The notes under the pieces were generated by a model. The model was not told the origin of the DNA and made no database searches. It was given only the letters and a program-made list of their open reading frames with translations. Below, one piece after another: positions 48,881 to 59,692 of a stretch of 64,000 bases of DNA (positions are counted from its first letter, which is position 1; the number at the start of each line of letters is the position of its first letter). Source of the stretch: Xiphias gladius (lineage: Eukaryota > Chordata > Actinopteri > Istiophoriformes > Xiphiidae); assembly GCF_016859285.1 (NCBI RefSeq), contig NC_053400.1, forward strand, positions 23,316,501 through 23,380,500. Direction: 5' to 3'. Made by a program: the position numbers and the translations under genes.

Positions 48881-51015
48881 GATGTCGATCTGGAAAGGGG
48901 CTCTGTGAACACCGAGCTGTCACTTAGCGTGGTCAATATAAGAGCATTTCAGGTGGTTCACTAATTAAATTGTTATGAACAGCACGCTCTGCACAAGGTC
49001 GCTGCCATTGTTGCCGTGCGGCTTCCTCCAGTGTTCCTCCAGAAGAAGAGACGCTTCCTGTACGAGTTATGTTTTTCACAATAAAAGCGTAATCTCTACC
49101 AAACTACAAAGCTGTTTACGACGTGATTTGGGTGCCAGACCAAATGTCAACGGTGGATTACCAACCAGGCAAAACCCCAAAAGCGATAGTTTCATCCATA
49201 GCCAGATTAATCCATTAGGGGACCCCGGAGCATAAAGCTGGTCAGGGCCCTCCATCTGCCCTCTTAATATACCAATTGTTCTGCCGCCTCCAAGTTCCCA
49301 TTGAGTCCTATGCAACCAGATCTCCTGTGCTGAAACAATGCTTAAAGCAATATGCAAGATCTGAAAATTCTCAAAAGCAAACCACTCTGCACCTCCAATT
49401 CCTCCCCCTCCCTGCTCATGGATGTAGCCACTTGAATAAAACTTCCGTGTTGTGCGGTTTCGTCCGCTGGCCCCACACGCACGTTCCTGCTCACTTTACA
49501 TTGGGATGAAGTCATGAAAAACTCACTTTCCTCGGCTCTGCCCCCCCGCATGTACTTTGATAGTGCAATTAACACATTTGTAACTAATTAAATTGGAAAT
49601 GGATAAACCTGTAGCTTTGCGGGCCCTTCAGGGTTTGGGGCACACGGTCAGTTGCCCGCTTTGCATGGTTGGTAATCCATCCTTGGTTTGATCCATTTCT
49701 ACTGACAATTTGATTAGCTACAAATGTGTTAAGTTATTTGCACCACTAAAGTACAATATCTCCTGTGCATGAGACAATTGAAGTTTTTAAATTATTTTTT
49801 TTTTTAGGAATTAAGGATTCTTCCTATTTGCTGTTATAATGAATAAAGCTTAAAGGATAGTTTTCATTGTAAACAAATAGTTTTATATGTACTGAAGTAT
49901 AATTTCTCACTGGGGGCTTCTTTTATCATTCTTTCTATTCTGAAATATGACGTTTTCTGTCCATATTCTACTCAACAACAGAAAGTCAATTACCTTTTTC
50001 AAAGTAACCACTGCATTTGTCAGCCTCTTTCCATAGCACGGCTTCTTTCATTGGCACTTCTAACGAGCTGGAGTATGATGAATTTTTCTGTCCATAGAAG
50101 TTAAATTAGTCTTAGCTATGTAAGAAATATAAAGACCTCACCTGATTTGTTGCTCAAATTTTACTGTCCAGAACAGAAATACCATAACATATAAAATCCC
50201 AGCATCTGTTTTTCAGAAAGACAGTGGCAATTACAGTAGAGCATGTGGGAAAGAGGCTAACCTGGAAGTGGGGCAGGACTTTGGCTCTTATTAACTTGTA
50301 GAATTAATTCACAAAGCCGTTTTAAAAAAGCTTTTGAAATTTGTTTAACAGCTTGTAGTTTCCTTCCTGTCTTTTATGAACATATTGCTATCAGGTGTTC
50401 TCCCACCTCTCAAATAATAGACATACCCAGTCTTCAAGAAAAATATGTTTTTATTTGCCAACATGCTAGGTGATTCATTATGCAGGCTTTCTAAACAGCT
50501 GATAAGATTTTTTCTTCCGACAATACAATGACCTAAACTTGAATGTTCGATCCATCCAAAGTTCTGTTTCTCCTCTTCTCTTTCTTATCTCTTGCTCTTT
50601 GTCACACAAACACAAACACGGGACACTGACCAAACCTGATGAACTTTTTGGGTCTTATGTTGACACAGCTGATACAACACAAGCCGTGCCATTCACTCCT
50701 GATTCTCTGTAAAAATTAACCATATGTACTGAAAATATAGTAGGACAGTACAGAGGTCCAGTGGTCCGTTGATGTAACACACAGTCTTATGTAAGAGACA
50801 GAGCAGTGTAATTGAACTACTGTCGGGAGACTTCACAGAAATGCCCATGTACCACTTGTTCAAATATTGTAGCATGAATGTCAATTTATAAGACTCTTAC
50901 GACATTTGCCCTTTAAAAGGAAGCTTCCAGTAACAAGCTGGTGAGTTTGCTGTTTCCTCCTGGTGTTTAATGGGGGACTCAAGTAGTGCAGTGATCTGTC
51001 TCCATCGCATCCATC
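48881..51015. other. Spacer between mrpl16 and the tyrosinase-like gene
   Basis: 48881-49120 is the promoter side of mrpl16. An inverted-repeat element lies at about 49555-49745, and related words ('ggattaccaaccaggcaaa') also occur at 49150-49185. From 49750 to 50950 the DNA is AT-rich with no recognised exon. The promoter of the tyrosinase-like gene should lie just before 51016; no clear TATA box or M-box (CATGTG flanked by pyrimidines) was identified. Confidence 0.5.
49555..49745. mobile_element. Short inverted-repeat element
   Basis: The left arm contains AACACATTTGTAACTAATTA then AATTGG and AAATGGAT. The right arm in reverse complement contains AACACATTTGTAGCTAATCA then AATTG and AAATGGAT. 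The core has CCCGCTTTGCATGGTTGGTA followed by ATCC, a common teleost repeat phrase. Non-coding MITE-like unit. Confidence 0.6.
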
Positions 51016-54000
51016 ATGCTGCTATCATTTCAGTGGTTTTTGCTGGTCCATTTGTTATATCTGATGAGCATCAGAGATGTGGAGGCTCAATTTCCACGTC
51101 CCTGTACAACACCAGAGGCTCTGCAGACCCGGATGTGTTGTCCCCTCTGGAATGGGTCTCCTTGTGGCTTTAGCTCAGGGCGAGGAGTCTGTGCACCACA
51201 CCCTGCAAGAGACCTCCCAAAACCAGTGGACTACAGGGTTAACTGGCCTCGTGCTTTCTATGATTCAGTGTGTACGTGCTGGGGGAACTACGATGGATTT
51301 GACTGTGGTCACTGCCTCCCAGGTTGGAGAGGACCCTGGTGTCTGCAACGTCACCACGTGGAGAGGAAAGAAATAACAGATCTGACTGATTCTGAGAGGG
51401 AGACCTTCCTCAAAAGCCTGCACCAGGCAAAACAGAGCCCCAGCAACCGTTACATGATTCTTACAAGCAACGACACAACAGTGGACAGGAACTATGCATT
51501 TCACAACACAAGTGTCTATGATCTGTATGTATGGATGCACTACTATTCAGCTAAGAGCTACGCTGGTTCTGAAGATAATGCTGCACACCGGGGCCCTGCT
51601 TTTTTCTTCTGGCACAGATTGTTCTTACTCTTTATTGAGAGGGAAATCAGGGAACTAACAAGAAACCAAGATTTCTACATCCCATATTGGGACTGGACCA
51701 GAACCAACCACTGCAACATCTGCACCAACCAGTACTTTGGGGGAGTTGGCCAAGATGGTCATATAGACAGTGTTTCCCTTTTCTCAAAGTGGAAGGTGAG
51801 ATATTGTTCTCATTCTTTTCCAAATGCCTGTGTTTTCCTCTCCCTCTAACTGATCTTTCTTTTCTCCACAGACCATATGTCCATTTCAGGAAAGTCTTAG
51901 TATAATCTGCATCAACCCTGATGCCTCTGATCCTCCACATCTGATCCGCAATCCCGGAAAGGATCCAAACTTCAAAACACTGCCAACAGCTGGTGATGTT
52001 GAAGCCTCAATGGCAGCAACGCTTTTTGACACACCTCCATTTGACAGAAGATCTAGGAACAGCTTCAGGAACAAGCTAGAAGGTAAATTGCCTAATACAC
52101 AAATTATATTTCTTCTTAAGAACGGGTGACTTTACGTCAAGATGTCTGCCACTGAAATACCAACAATTTGAAGCAATAAAAGATTAAGATGTAAAATAAA
52201 CAAAAAACAGGTTGACCAATTTTTAAATTTAGTTTTTAAAATTTGTTATTCTGTCCTCCAAGGTTTTGAGATTCCTGATGATTCCCGACACCTGAATGCC
52301 TCTATGCACAACCTAGTCCACAGATACCTCAATGGCACAATGTCTCTGGTCCCTACTGCAGCCAATGACCCCATATTCTTGCTACACCACAGCTTCATTG
52401 ACAAGTAGGTCATGTAGTTAAATTCCCATTAAGGGGTGGGTTTAGATTTTCTGAAGTCCGTTTGAATACAATACTGGCATGCCCAGATGTACATTGAAAG
52501 GGTTATTGGCTGCTGTAATTGTTTCTCCTGTCCGTACTGGCCAAAAAACCCCTTCACAAAGCAGTTTCAATATAAGTGGTGTGGGACAAAATCCAAAGTC
52601 TTTGTTAGTGTAAAAATTCATTATAAAGATAATCTGAAGCTAGCATGAGGCTTCGGCAGTCTGTGTTAGACAAATACATTGGGTATCTTCCAAAGTAACA
52701 GTGTCTTAGTATGAAATTTCCTCTTCCACGGACAGCATTTCCTTGGTGACAGTAACTGTGCAGGATACCGACTTGGGTTGTCTAACTCAGACTGCTGAAG
52801 CTTCGCATTAGCTTTGATTAAACTTTGGAATGCATTTTTACACAAAATGAGGGCTGTGGATTTTCTCCCTTCACTTACATTGAAATTGCGCTATGGAGGG
52901 ATCTCTTCACAGCCACTATGGAAAGAACGATATTGTGAGACCAAAAACTGTTTCAATGTGAATGTATATACGTACAGGTTTAAGACAAATTTGAAAAAAA
53001 TGTGAACCTATCCTTTAATCTTTGAAAACAAAGATGCAGTTTTTGTGCTATGTTCAAAATCACAATGCATTTGAGTTAACAACATACCAATAGCAATGAT
53101 TTATTTAGGTTTTTTATAGTATTCTCTGTGCTATATAAATGGGTGTCAGGCTTCTTGAAAGGTGGTTGCAGAACCACAGTGGAGCGACCTACCCTGACAG
53201 CTACCAGGTCCATCCAGCCCAGAGAGCGCAAGCCTACATGGCCCCCTTCTTCCCTCTGCGCACCAACAACTACTACTGGGGCAGGGACATCAAGAGCCTG
53301 GGTTACGGCTACAACAAACACAGCCTCCCTCGCTCTGGAGCCGGTCACAGCGTAGCAAGACAGGCTGAAGGTAGAAGTGATTGTAAAAGTAATGTAAGAA
53401 CAAGCGAGAGCTCATTATAATTTCACTTTCTTTGTATACTCCTGTCTCATTGTGGTGCAGATGAGAAATTTACTCTTCATTGTCAGAGTTTCTAGAGGAA
53501 TCTTCAGCCAGTGGAGTCCCGTGGCAGTGGCCTGTTCTGGGTGTCTTTGGTATTGTATTGCTCTGCGTCAGTGTTGGGGCTGCTATTAAATGCAAAGGTG
53601 AGAATTATTATCAAAAGCTTGTGATGAATACATCTATTATGGCGAGGTATATATCTGTCTAATCGAATCATCTCTATTTAGACAAAATATGGCAAAAACA
53701 GGACATAGTGAAAGAGGAGGAACAGTCAGAGGTTAGCCATCACTTTTTAACAATAGACCTATTTTTGATTATTTGCAGATGTGAAGAGATGTGAAGACAA
53801 AGGAAACTATAAAACTAAATACACAAATAACTTCTGTCTCCAATGTCTTTGTCTTTGAATGCAGTTTGATTACAGGTCCAACCCTCTGTATGTAGTTTGG
53901 AGTAACAAGAGGAATGGAAGCATTGACAAATCCTCATCTTCAGCTGATGTTGCCTCTTGTGGGGCTCATCCTCACATCGCAGCACTCGGGTCTGCTTCAG

Positions 54001-54053
54001 AGGGCAGAAGAGACGGCGTGGAGTCACCTGTAAATGTGGAAATACACCTTTAG
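51016..54053 (+). CDS. Tyrosinase-family copper oxidase, divergent paralog
   Basis: Predicted type-3 copper enzyme of the melanin-pathway family, 567 residues, seven exons with consistent phase: 51016-51795, 51872-52082, 52263-52404, 53150-53370, 53487-53597, 53682-53731, 53865-54053. Signal peptide about 1-24; Cys-rich EGF-like part (CTCWGNYDGFDCGHC). Copper A ligands H175 (VWMHYYS), H191 (AAHRGPAF), H200 (FWHRLF). Copper B ligands H346 and H350 (MHNLVH), H373 (LLHHSF). All six are present, each copper B ligand 17 below human TYR numbering. Transmembrane segment about 466-486 (WPVLGVFGIVLLCVSVGAAI), then a cytoplasmic tail of about 80 residues, longer than in TYR and without an ExxxLL dileucine signal. 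The HH at copper B is tyrosinase-like, whereas LFDTPPF before NSFRN recalls TYRP1. Intron 1 (after SKWK) matches the known TYR site. Neither plain tyr, tyrp1 nor dct; exact group unknown. Confidence 0.9.
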
Positions 54054-56127
54054 ATCAAAAGGGATGGAGAGTTAGCCAGTTTCCGAGCACAGGTGAATCA
54101 AAGCCAATCAGTGAAAGCTATTTTATAACACCACAGCATCAGATTTAGATGGACTCGGTGTTATATTATCTAGTGTTGCAACTAAGACTTAATTCACTAT
54201 TAGTACATCTATTGATTTTTTAAAAACAATTATTTAGTCAATTGTTAAAATATTACACCCAGTTGTCAGTTTATTAGGTACACCTAGGTGAAATTAATGC
54301 AGTCTAATACAACAGTCATGCAATAAATCCTACCTACATGAAAATCATGTTCAGTTTTTGCTCACACTGTTTAGACAGATGCTGATTCAACTGCATGATA
54401 ATTTTGACGGATGTGGTTTGTGTTACCGTTGACTTGTACTACATTAGACTGAGTATTCTACTCAGTGCTCAGTGCACCTTGATTTTTCCAGTTGATACTG
54501 AAATTTACATAGTATAATGTCTGAGTGTAAATGGAAATTAAAGCATAGAACAAGTAAAAAATAAATACTAAAGGTTTTTTTTTAAAAAGGAATCAAGGTA
54601 ATCTGAAAATCCTTGATTTAATCTACATTTTTGACTCATTCAGCAACCAAACACACTAGCAAATGTGCTTATCTTCCATCATGTGAAACCATCATAAGGT
54701 GTTTCTCTAATATTTTGGATCATTATCTTACAGAATGAACCCAACAAACCAGCTTGTCCTCCTGTGTTACTTGCGTTTTTCTCACCGTTCTGATAGCAGC
54801 ATCCGATACTACTTCCTGAAGCACAGTCTTGCAGAGAGTATTGTATTGTAGAGTTGTAAGTAATCAGCAAAGGTTGGGGCACCTGTAGGAATAGTTTGCA
54901 TTAACTTACAAGGCTTCGTTTACTTCCATTGCTGCAGGAAAGCTGTAAATGAATGTTTTCTATTAAGTTTATATGATTTTTCAGTTTTTGGTGAACTAAA
55001 GTTGTTTTTTTTTTCCTCCCGTGGGCAGTTTGACCAGTAAGTTTACAAAAACGCCAACTAAAAAGTTTAAAAGCACAAACAGAGTCAAAAGGAATATGTG
55101 GGAAAAAACTTTATGGCGCATGATAAAATATAAAAGTTTATTATAACAGCAGAGTCTGTACATTGGATAAGTTAATTGTATCTTTCTGCTGATAAACAGC
55201 TGGTTTCCATGGGAAATATCAAAATTCCACTAGACATTTTCACAAGAAAAAAAAAAAAAAAAAAAAAAATCAGAATAAAGCTGCAGAGACTCCTTTATCA
55301 GAGATCACACCCTGTCTGTCAAACATGAACTAATGAGAAAACTGTAAAAATAAAAATGTCCTGCTGTTATTACATTTGACTGTGGGAACTTTAACAAAGC
55401 CCATTGCATTGTGTGTATTTGTCATAAAATTGCACTAAATTTCAATCTTTCCAACCAGACTCCTACATTATACCAACTGCATATCCCCGAGGTTTGGGTA
55501 AACAGTGTTTGCGTGTACAAAGGTGCCTTTTGGAATTTCTTAGTAACCAAAGTTTCAGTTTACAAACTGCATTACCAACCAAGTGAAATTGTGTATATCC
55601 TTGAGGTCTAACAAATGTATTTAATGTTTTTCTATCCTCACAAAACACTTGCAAAACCAATTTTTCGTCAAACCTGCATTATTTACATCCTTGTTTGCTA
55701 GCCTGCAGTCTTCTACTTCACAGTGCCTTCACATCACTGCGTTTCTTGACATGTAACCTGTGTGAAACCATCGGCTGGAACGTGTATTGTGTTAATGTAT
55801 GTGTGTCCCCGTTTGTGTGCACAAAAACTAACAACATGGGGACTCACACATTAAACATTTGCTCCATAGTATTAATAGTGGTCAAAAACTCCACAACCCA
55901 ACAAAAGGACCATAAGTAAATGGCAATGTACTGTTTGACTTCCATTGGAAAATGAATATATTCAATAAGGCTCCTAATCTGAGACACTTTATCTTAAAAC
56001 TTCCTCAGATGTTTCTTTAGTGTCTGAAAGTCAAAGCTATTTTTGTGAGTTAATCAACCAGCAGTGGTAGATGCCACTCAGAAATAAATCATTATGATCG
56101 TGAGGCCACACATTGGATATGTTGAGT
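54054..56127. other. 3' region of the tyrosinase-like gene and spacer to txnl4b
   Basis: Includes a partial 'ggtacacct' MITE at 54263-54475, possible AATAAA signals near 54561, and poly-A at about 55240-55268. The right end should hold the txnl4b 3' UTR (minus strand). No other exon was recognised; the open frames of 60-75 codons in 55400-55920 lack any domain. Confidence 0.5.
54263..54475. mobile_element. Partial 'ggtacacct' MITE
   Basis: The left arm reads CAGTTGTCAGTTTATTAGGT then ACACCTAGGTGAAATTAATG. The opposite arm is shortened and remains as 'actacattagactgagtatt'. Same family as the element at 17910-18338, which has both arms. Confidence 0.65.
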
Positions 56128-57599
56128 CTAAATTCCATGGTAGAGGAGATCATATTTAGGGATATTCTGAGGATCTATGGGACTCTGGACAATCATCTTC
56201 CCCCGCATGGCTCCTCTGTAGATGACCTCAATCAGATCCATAAAATCTTGCTTTGTCTTAAAACTGCCGACAAATTTGGTGTGATCTGGGGAGCTGAAAG
56301 AAAAAAAAAAATTAGGGCAATTATCAACCAAATAAGGTCCATCTGACTCTTTTATCACAGTGTGTACATCTGTGGTAACTTGTAGTTTGTATGTGTTGAT
56401 ATGAATCATTAATGTTCACTGACCAGATCGGGGGCTGGATAATTAAAGTGTGACTTTAAAGTAGAGCTGAAATGATTAGTTGATGAACGGATTAGTCCAC
56501 TGACAGAAAAATCATCGGCAACTATTTTGAAAACCGATTAATCGTTTCTGTCATTTTTCAGGCAAAAATGTTAAATATATATCATATGATTTCAACTTCT
56601 AAAGGGTGAGGATTTGCTGCTTTTCGTTGTCATATATCACAGTTAACTGAAGATGTTTGTGTTTTGAACTGTTTGTTGGACAAAACAAGACATTTAAAGT
56701 TGTCACCTTTGGCTCTATAAAGAGAGAGCCATTTTTTCACCTTTTTTTTTGGTGTTTCGTTGACTGGATGACTACCTGATTAATCGGAAAAAATAATCAG
56801 CTGTTTAACAGATAACGGAAATAATAGTTAGTTGCAGCCCAAATACTTTCTGCTTTCATTAAACTGCAAAGCTTTGGGATATGGACTGTTGACAAGTAAT
56901 TGAAAGATGTCACTTTGGGCTCTGTTTAAATACTATTCTAAATAATATTCTAAGGGAAAATGCAAAAATCTCTGGTTTCAGCTTCTCCATATTCTCTACA
57001 TTGAATATTCGGGGGTTTGGGACATTTAGCTGGACAAAACAAGAAGTTTTAATATGCCATCGGGGACGTGGAAAACGGTGATGGCCATTTTATTGACCAA
57101 CGCATTAATAGACTGATTGAGAAAATAATCGGCAGTGCGACTGATAATGGATATCGACAGTTTCAGACCCATTTTGACCCAGTGAATCGTTCAAATATTT
57201 ATCAGACAAATTAGTTCTCTCACCCATAATCCACTTTCATGTGCTGCCCGTTGAAAAAGAAAACAGTGGAGGGGATGTAACTGATGTCAAAGTATCTTGT
57301 GTAGATGGGAGCTTTATCCACATCGACGATGTAGATCGATGCCATGTTACTGAGGTCGTGGGCAGTTTTAGACAACTAGCAGAAGACAGAAAATGACAAA
57401 TCAGCAACAGCAAAACACACGGACACTAAACAGCCGTCTGGTTATTTACATTAACAGCCCTGCTTACGATCTCGTCGAGCTGGAGGCAAACTGAGTCTTC
57501 GTCTCTCCCAAACCTCAAAACTACGACTTTTTCTGCCACGCCTTTGATAACTTCATCTATGTCTTTTTTGCAAGTTAATTTTGGCAAAAACAAACTCAT
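56128..57599 (-). CDS. txnl4b: Thioredoxin-like protein 4B (Dim2)
   Basis: Dim1-family thioredoxin-fold protein that binds PRPF6 and takes part in pre-mRNA splicing and G2/M progression in the nucleus. Three coding exons: 57468-57599, 57224-57375, 56128-56293, giving 149 residues, the same as human. Motifs: [43 protein letters not shown] and [20 protein letters not shown]. There is no CxxC redox motif, as expected. An in-frame ATG nine codons upstream (57626) exists, but homology favours MSLFLPKL as the start. It lies head to head with trmt10c. Confidence 0.96.
56464..56843. repeat. Dispersed short repeat (family A) in txnl4b intron 2
   Basis: It opens 'agagctgaaatgattagttg' and closes 'aatagttagttgcagccc', so the tips are inverted copies of 'ggctgcaactaa'. 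It contains 'gattaatcgtttctgtc' and 'gattaatcgg'. This is the clearest copy of the family. Confidence 0.65.
56870..57165. repeat. Dispersed short repeat (family A), second copy in txnl4b intron 2
   Basis: Shares 'gatatggactgttgacaag', 'ttgggacatttagctggaca' and 'gactgattgagaaaataatc' with other family copies. It lies directly after the copy at 56464-56843 and is more degraded at its left end. Confidence 0.5.
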
Positions 57600-58141
57600 T
57601 TTCGAGGCTAACAAAATTAGCTCCACTTATTTTGTTACCGGGAGGAAATTGCGTCATTGTTGCTGTACAACACTATAACAATCTGCCTGGAAACTACAGT
57701 AAATTAAAGTTATTGTAAATATTATTGTTGTTATTATTATGATCATTATCATTGTTTATATCAAGGCTCCATAGAGAGTGAGAGCTATAGTGGATTTATA
57801 TAGGTTAAAACATTTTCTTACTGTGAGCGGGATAAAAAATTAAGACCAAACAAACAGTGTGATTTCACTACGACATATTATAGTGTGACACCGTGTGGCA
57901 ACGTGACCTTCCCCTTATTTATGACAAGCATTGATGCAGAAAACGAGTGAAGTCAAGTTCGGGAATATTTAAGACATAGTGATAGTGTGCTGCCTTCACG
58001 TGTTATATTTTTTTATAGAATGGAAGAGAAGCAGAGCCTCTTCGGTAACTTATTTTGTTCCGTTTAAATCCTTCCGGACATAGTGGCAGCCTTCATTTCC
58101 TAGTTTTAGCGCTCAGCTGCGGTTTTGAGTTATTCATCGCG
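57600..58141. promoter_or_regulatory. Shared txnl4b / trmt10c promoter region
   Basis: The two start codons face away from each other 542 bp apart, so one short interval must hold both promoters and both 5' UTRs. It is not CpG-rich and has no obvious TATA box. It contains an imperfect (TTA)n tract near 57721-57760. In human, trmt10c has an intron in its 5' UTR; ATGGAAGAGAAGCAGAGCCT near 58020 is followed by a possible gtaact donor, so a small upstream exon could exist. Confidence 0.45.
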
Positions 58142-59692
58142 ATGTTACGGCTCTTCACCACCCAGGGTTTTCATGAACTCTACAGATGCAGTCATTTTGT
58201 GGCATCCTGTGTTACCAATAGGCAGCTCATAAGCTTCCTCCCAGTCTGTCATCACCGAGGATCCATCCTTGAACGCCACTTCAATACTGGGAGCCCAGTG
58301 TGGAAAGATGCTCTCCAGCCCAAAGGAGATCAGTCCAAGGAAATAGAGGCAATAGATTTGGACAAATGGAAATCTGTAATGAGATCAAAAGCTGCAGCAG
58401 AAGAGAAACAACGAGTCCACAATGAAGAGGACGTACGTGATGATGATGAAAGCCTCAGAGAACCAGGAGGTGATTTAAAGGACGGTTATTCACTGGAGGC
58501 AACCAGGGATCTGGTTGTGATGTGGCGGCAAGCTGGGAAGCTTGTACCACAGGAGATGACTGATGAGGAGGTTCAGACGTTGGCAAAGCTCACGACCAAG
58601 TCCTCCAGGAAGAAGTACCTGAAGTTCCTGGCCATCAAGGAGGGCCACAGAAGGAGCCGTAAGGAGAAGCAGCAGCAGAGGAACGTGGAGAGGGAAGCCA
58701 TAATGGAGCAGAAGAGAGGACAGGCCGGTGAGGCGGAGGAACTGAAAAACACGTTCCTCCTCCAGTTCTGGAGCCGCTCCCTGGACAAGCTGCTGGCCTG
58801 GAGGAGCGCCCAGGCCATGCTGTTCGATCAGCCGCTAGTGTTTGACATGAGCTACGACTCCCATATGTCCAGACGGGAGGTGGAGAACACAGTGTCCCAG
58901 CTGATGGAGGTGGAAGGGTGGAACCGGCGTGCCACTGAGCCCTACCACCTCCACTATTGCAACCTGCAGCCAGGCGGGGCTTACGAGAAGGAGCTGCTCA
59001 AACGATACGGTGCAGAGGCCTGGAACCGCCTGCTCATTACCAGCAGTGACCGCCAGCATGTCGATCTGTTCCCCCGCGAACGGCTCGTATACCTCACTGC
59101 GGACTCCCCCAATGTCCTCCGCACCTTTGACCACTCCAAGGTCTACATCATTGGAGCTCTGGTGGACCGATCCATCCAGTCAGGCTTGTCGTTGGCCAAT
59201 GCCAAGCGTCTGAAGCTGGCCACAGCCCGTTTACCGCTGGATGAGTTCCTCCACTGGGAGATAGGAGCCAAAACTCTGACTCTGGACCAGATGATCCGCA
59301 TCATGCTCACCCTCAAGGAGACGGGGAAATGGGAGGAGGCGTTGAAGTTCGTGCCTAAGAGGAAGCATGATGGCTTCCACCAGCAGCAGACACAAAAATG
59401 TACATACATTAATAACAAAGTCGGGGGAGTCACAAATCGTGGACCAGGAGAGGATGGTGACAGGCCGTTAAGATTTGGAGAAAGAAATACAGAAAGGACA
59501 TTTAAAAATGTGGACCAAAGTCTTTACAGGTCCCATGAAGAGCCAAGGTTCACCAGCAGAGACACAGTGGCTGGACTGCCCAGTGACAGAGCAGCCAAAC
59601 CAGCTGTAACCAGAGTACGGACATCATTTAAGAGCAGTATGGATGGAAGGAAAAATGCAGGCAAAAGCAAGATGTGGTATTATGACGAGTGA
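58142..59692 (+). CDS. trmt10c: tRNA methyltransferase 10C (MRPP1)
   Basis: Mitochondrial m1A9/m1G9 tRNA methyltransferase. With SDR5C1 and PRORP it forms mitochondrial RNase P. Single coding exon of 516 residues, as in mammals. The first ATG (58142) begins MLRLFTTQGFHELYR, a basic presequence; the frame is open upstream to 58055 but without an ATG. An N-terminal helical part (ELDKW-like IEAIDLDKWKSVMRSKAA) is followed by the SPOUT fold: PLVFDMSYDSHMSRREVENT, HVDLFPRERLVYLTADSPNV, KVYIIGALVDRSIQSGLS and LTLDQMIRIMLTLKETGKWE. The C-terminal 100 residues are low in conservation and rich in Arg, Gly and Lys. AATAAA lies at 59778-59783. Confidence 0.95.
   Translation: MLRLFTTQGFHELYRCSHFVASCVTNRQLISFLPVCHHRGSILERHFNTGSPVWKDALQPKGDQSKEIEAIDLDKWKSVMRSKAAAEEKQRVHNEEDVRDDDESLREPGGDLKDGYSLEATRDLVVMWRQAGKLVPQEMTDEEVQTLAKLTTKSSRKKYLKFLAIKEGHRRSRKEKQQQRNVEREAIMEQKRGQAGEAEELKNTFLLQFWSRSLDKLLAWRSAQAMLFDQPLVFDMSYDSHMSRREVENTVSQLMEVEGWNRRATEPYHLHYCNLQPGGAYEKELLKRYGAEAWNRLLITSSDRQHVDLFPRERLVYLTADSPNVLRTFDHSKVYIIGALVDRSIQSGLSLANAKRLKLATARLPLDEFLHWEIGAKTLTLDQMIRIMLTLKETGKWEEALKFVPKRKHDGFHQQQTQKCTYINNKVGGVTNRGPGEDGDRPLRFGERNTERTFKNVDQSLYRSHEEPRFTSRDTVAGLPSDRAAKPAVTRVRTSFKSSMDGRKNAGKSKMWYYDE

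Noticed and set aside
51077-51540. Alternative frames over the tyrosinase-like exon 1
   Set aside because: Shadows of the true frame, which carries the signal peptide, cysteine pattern and copper ligands.
58573-59433. Several minus-strand and alternate-frame ORFs inside trmt10c
   Set aside because: Composition shadows of a GC-rich single-exon coding region; no family match.
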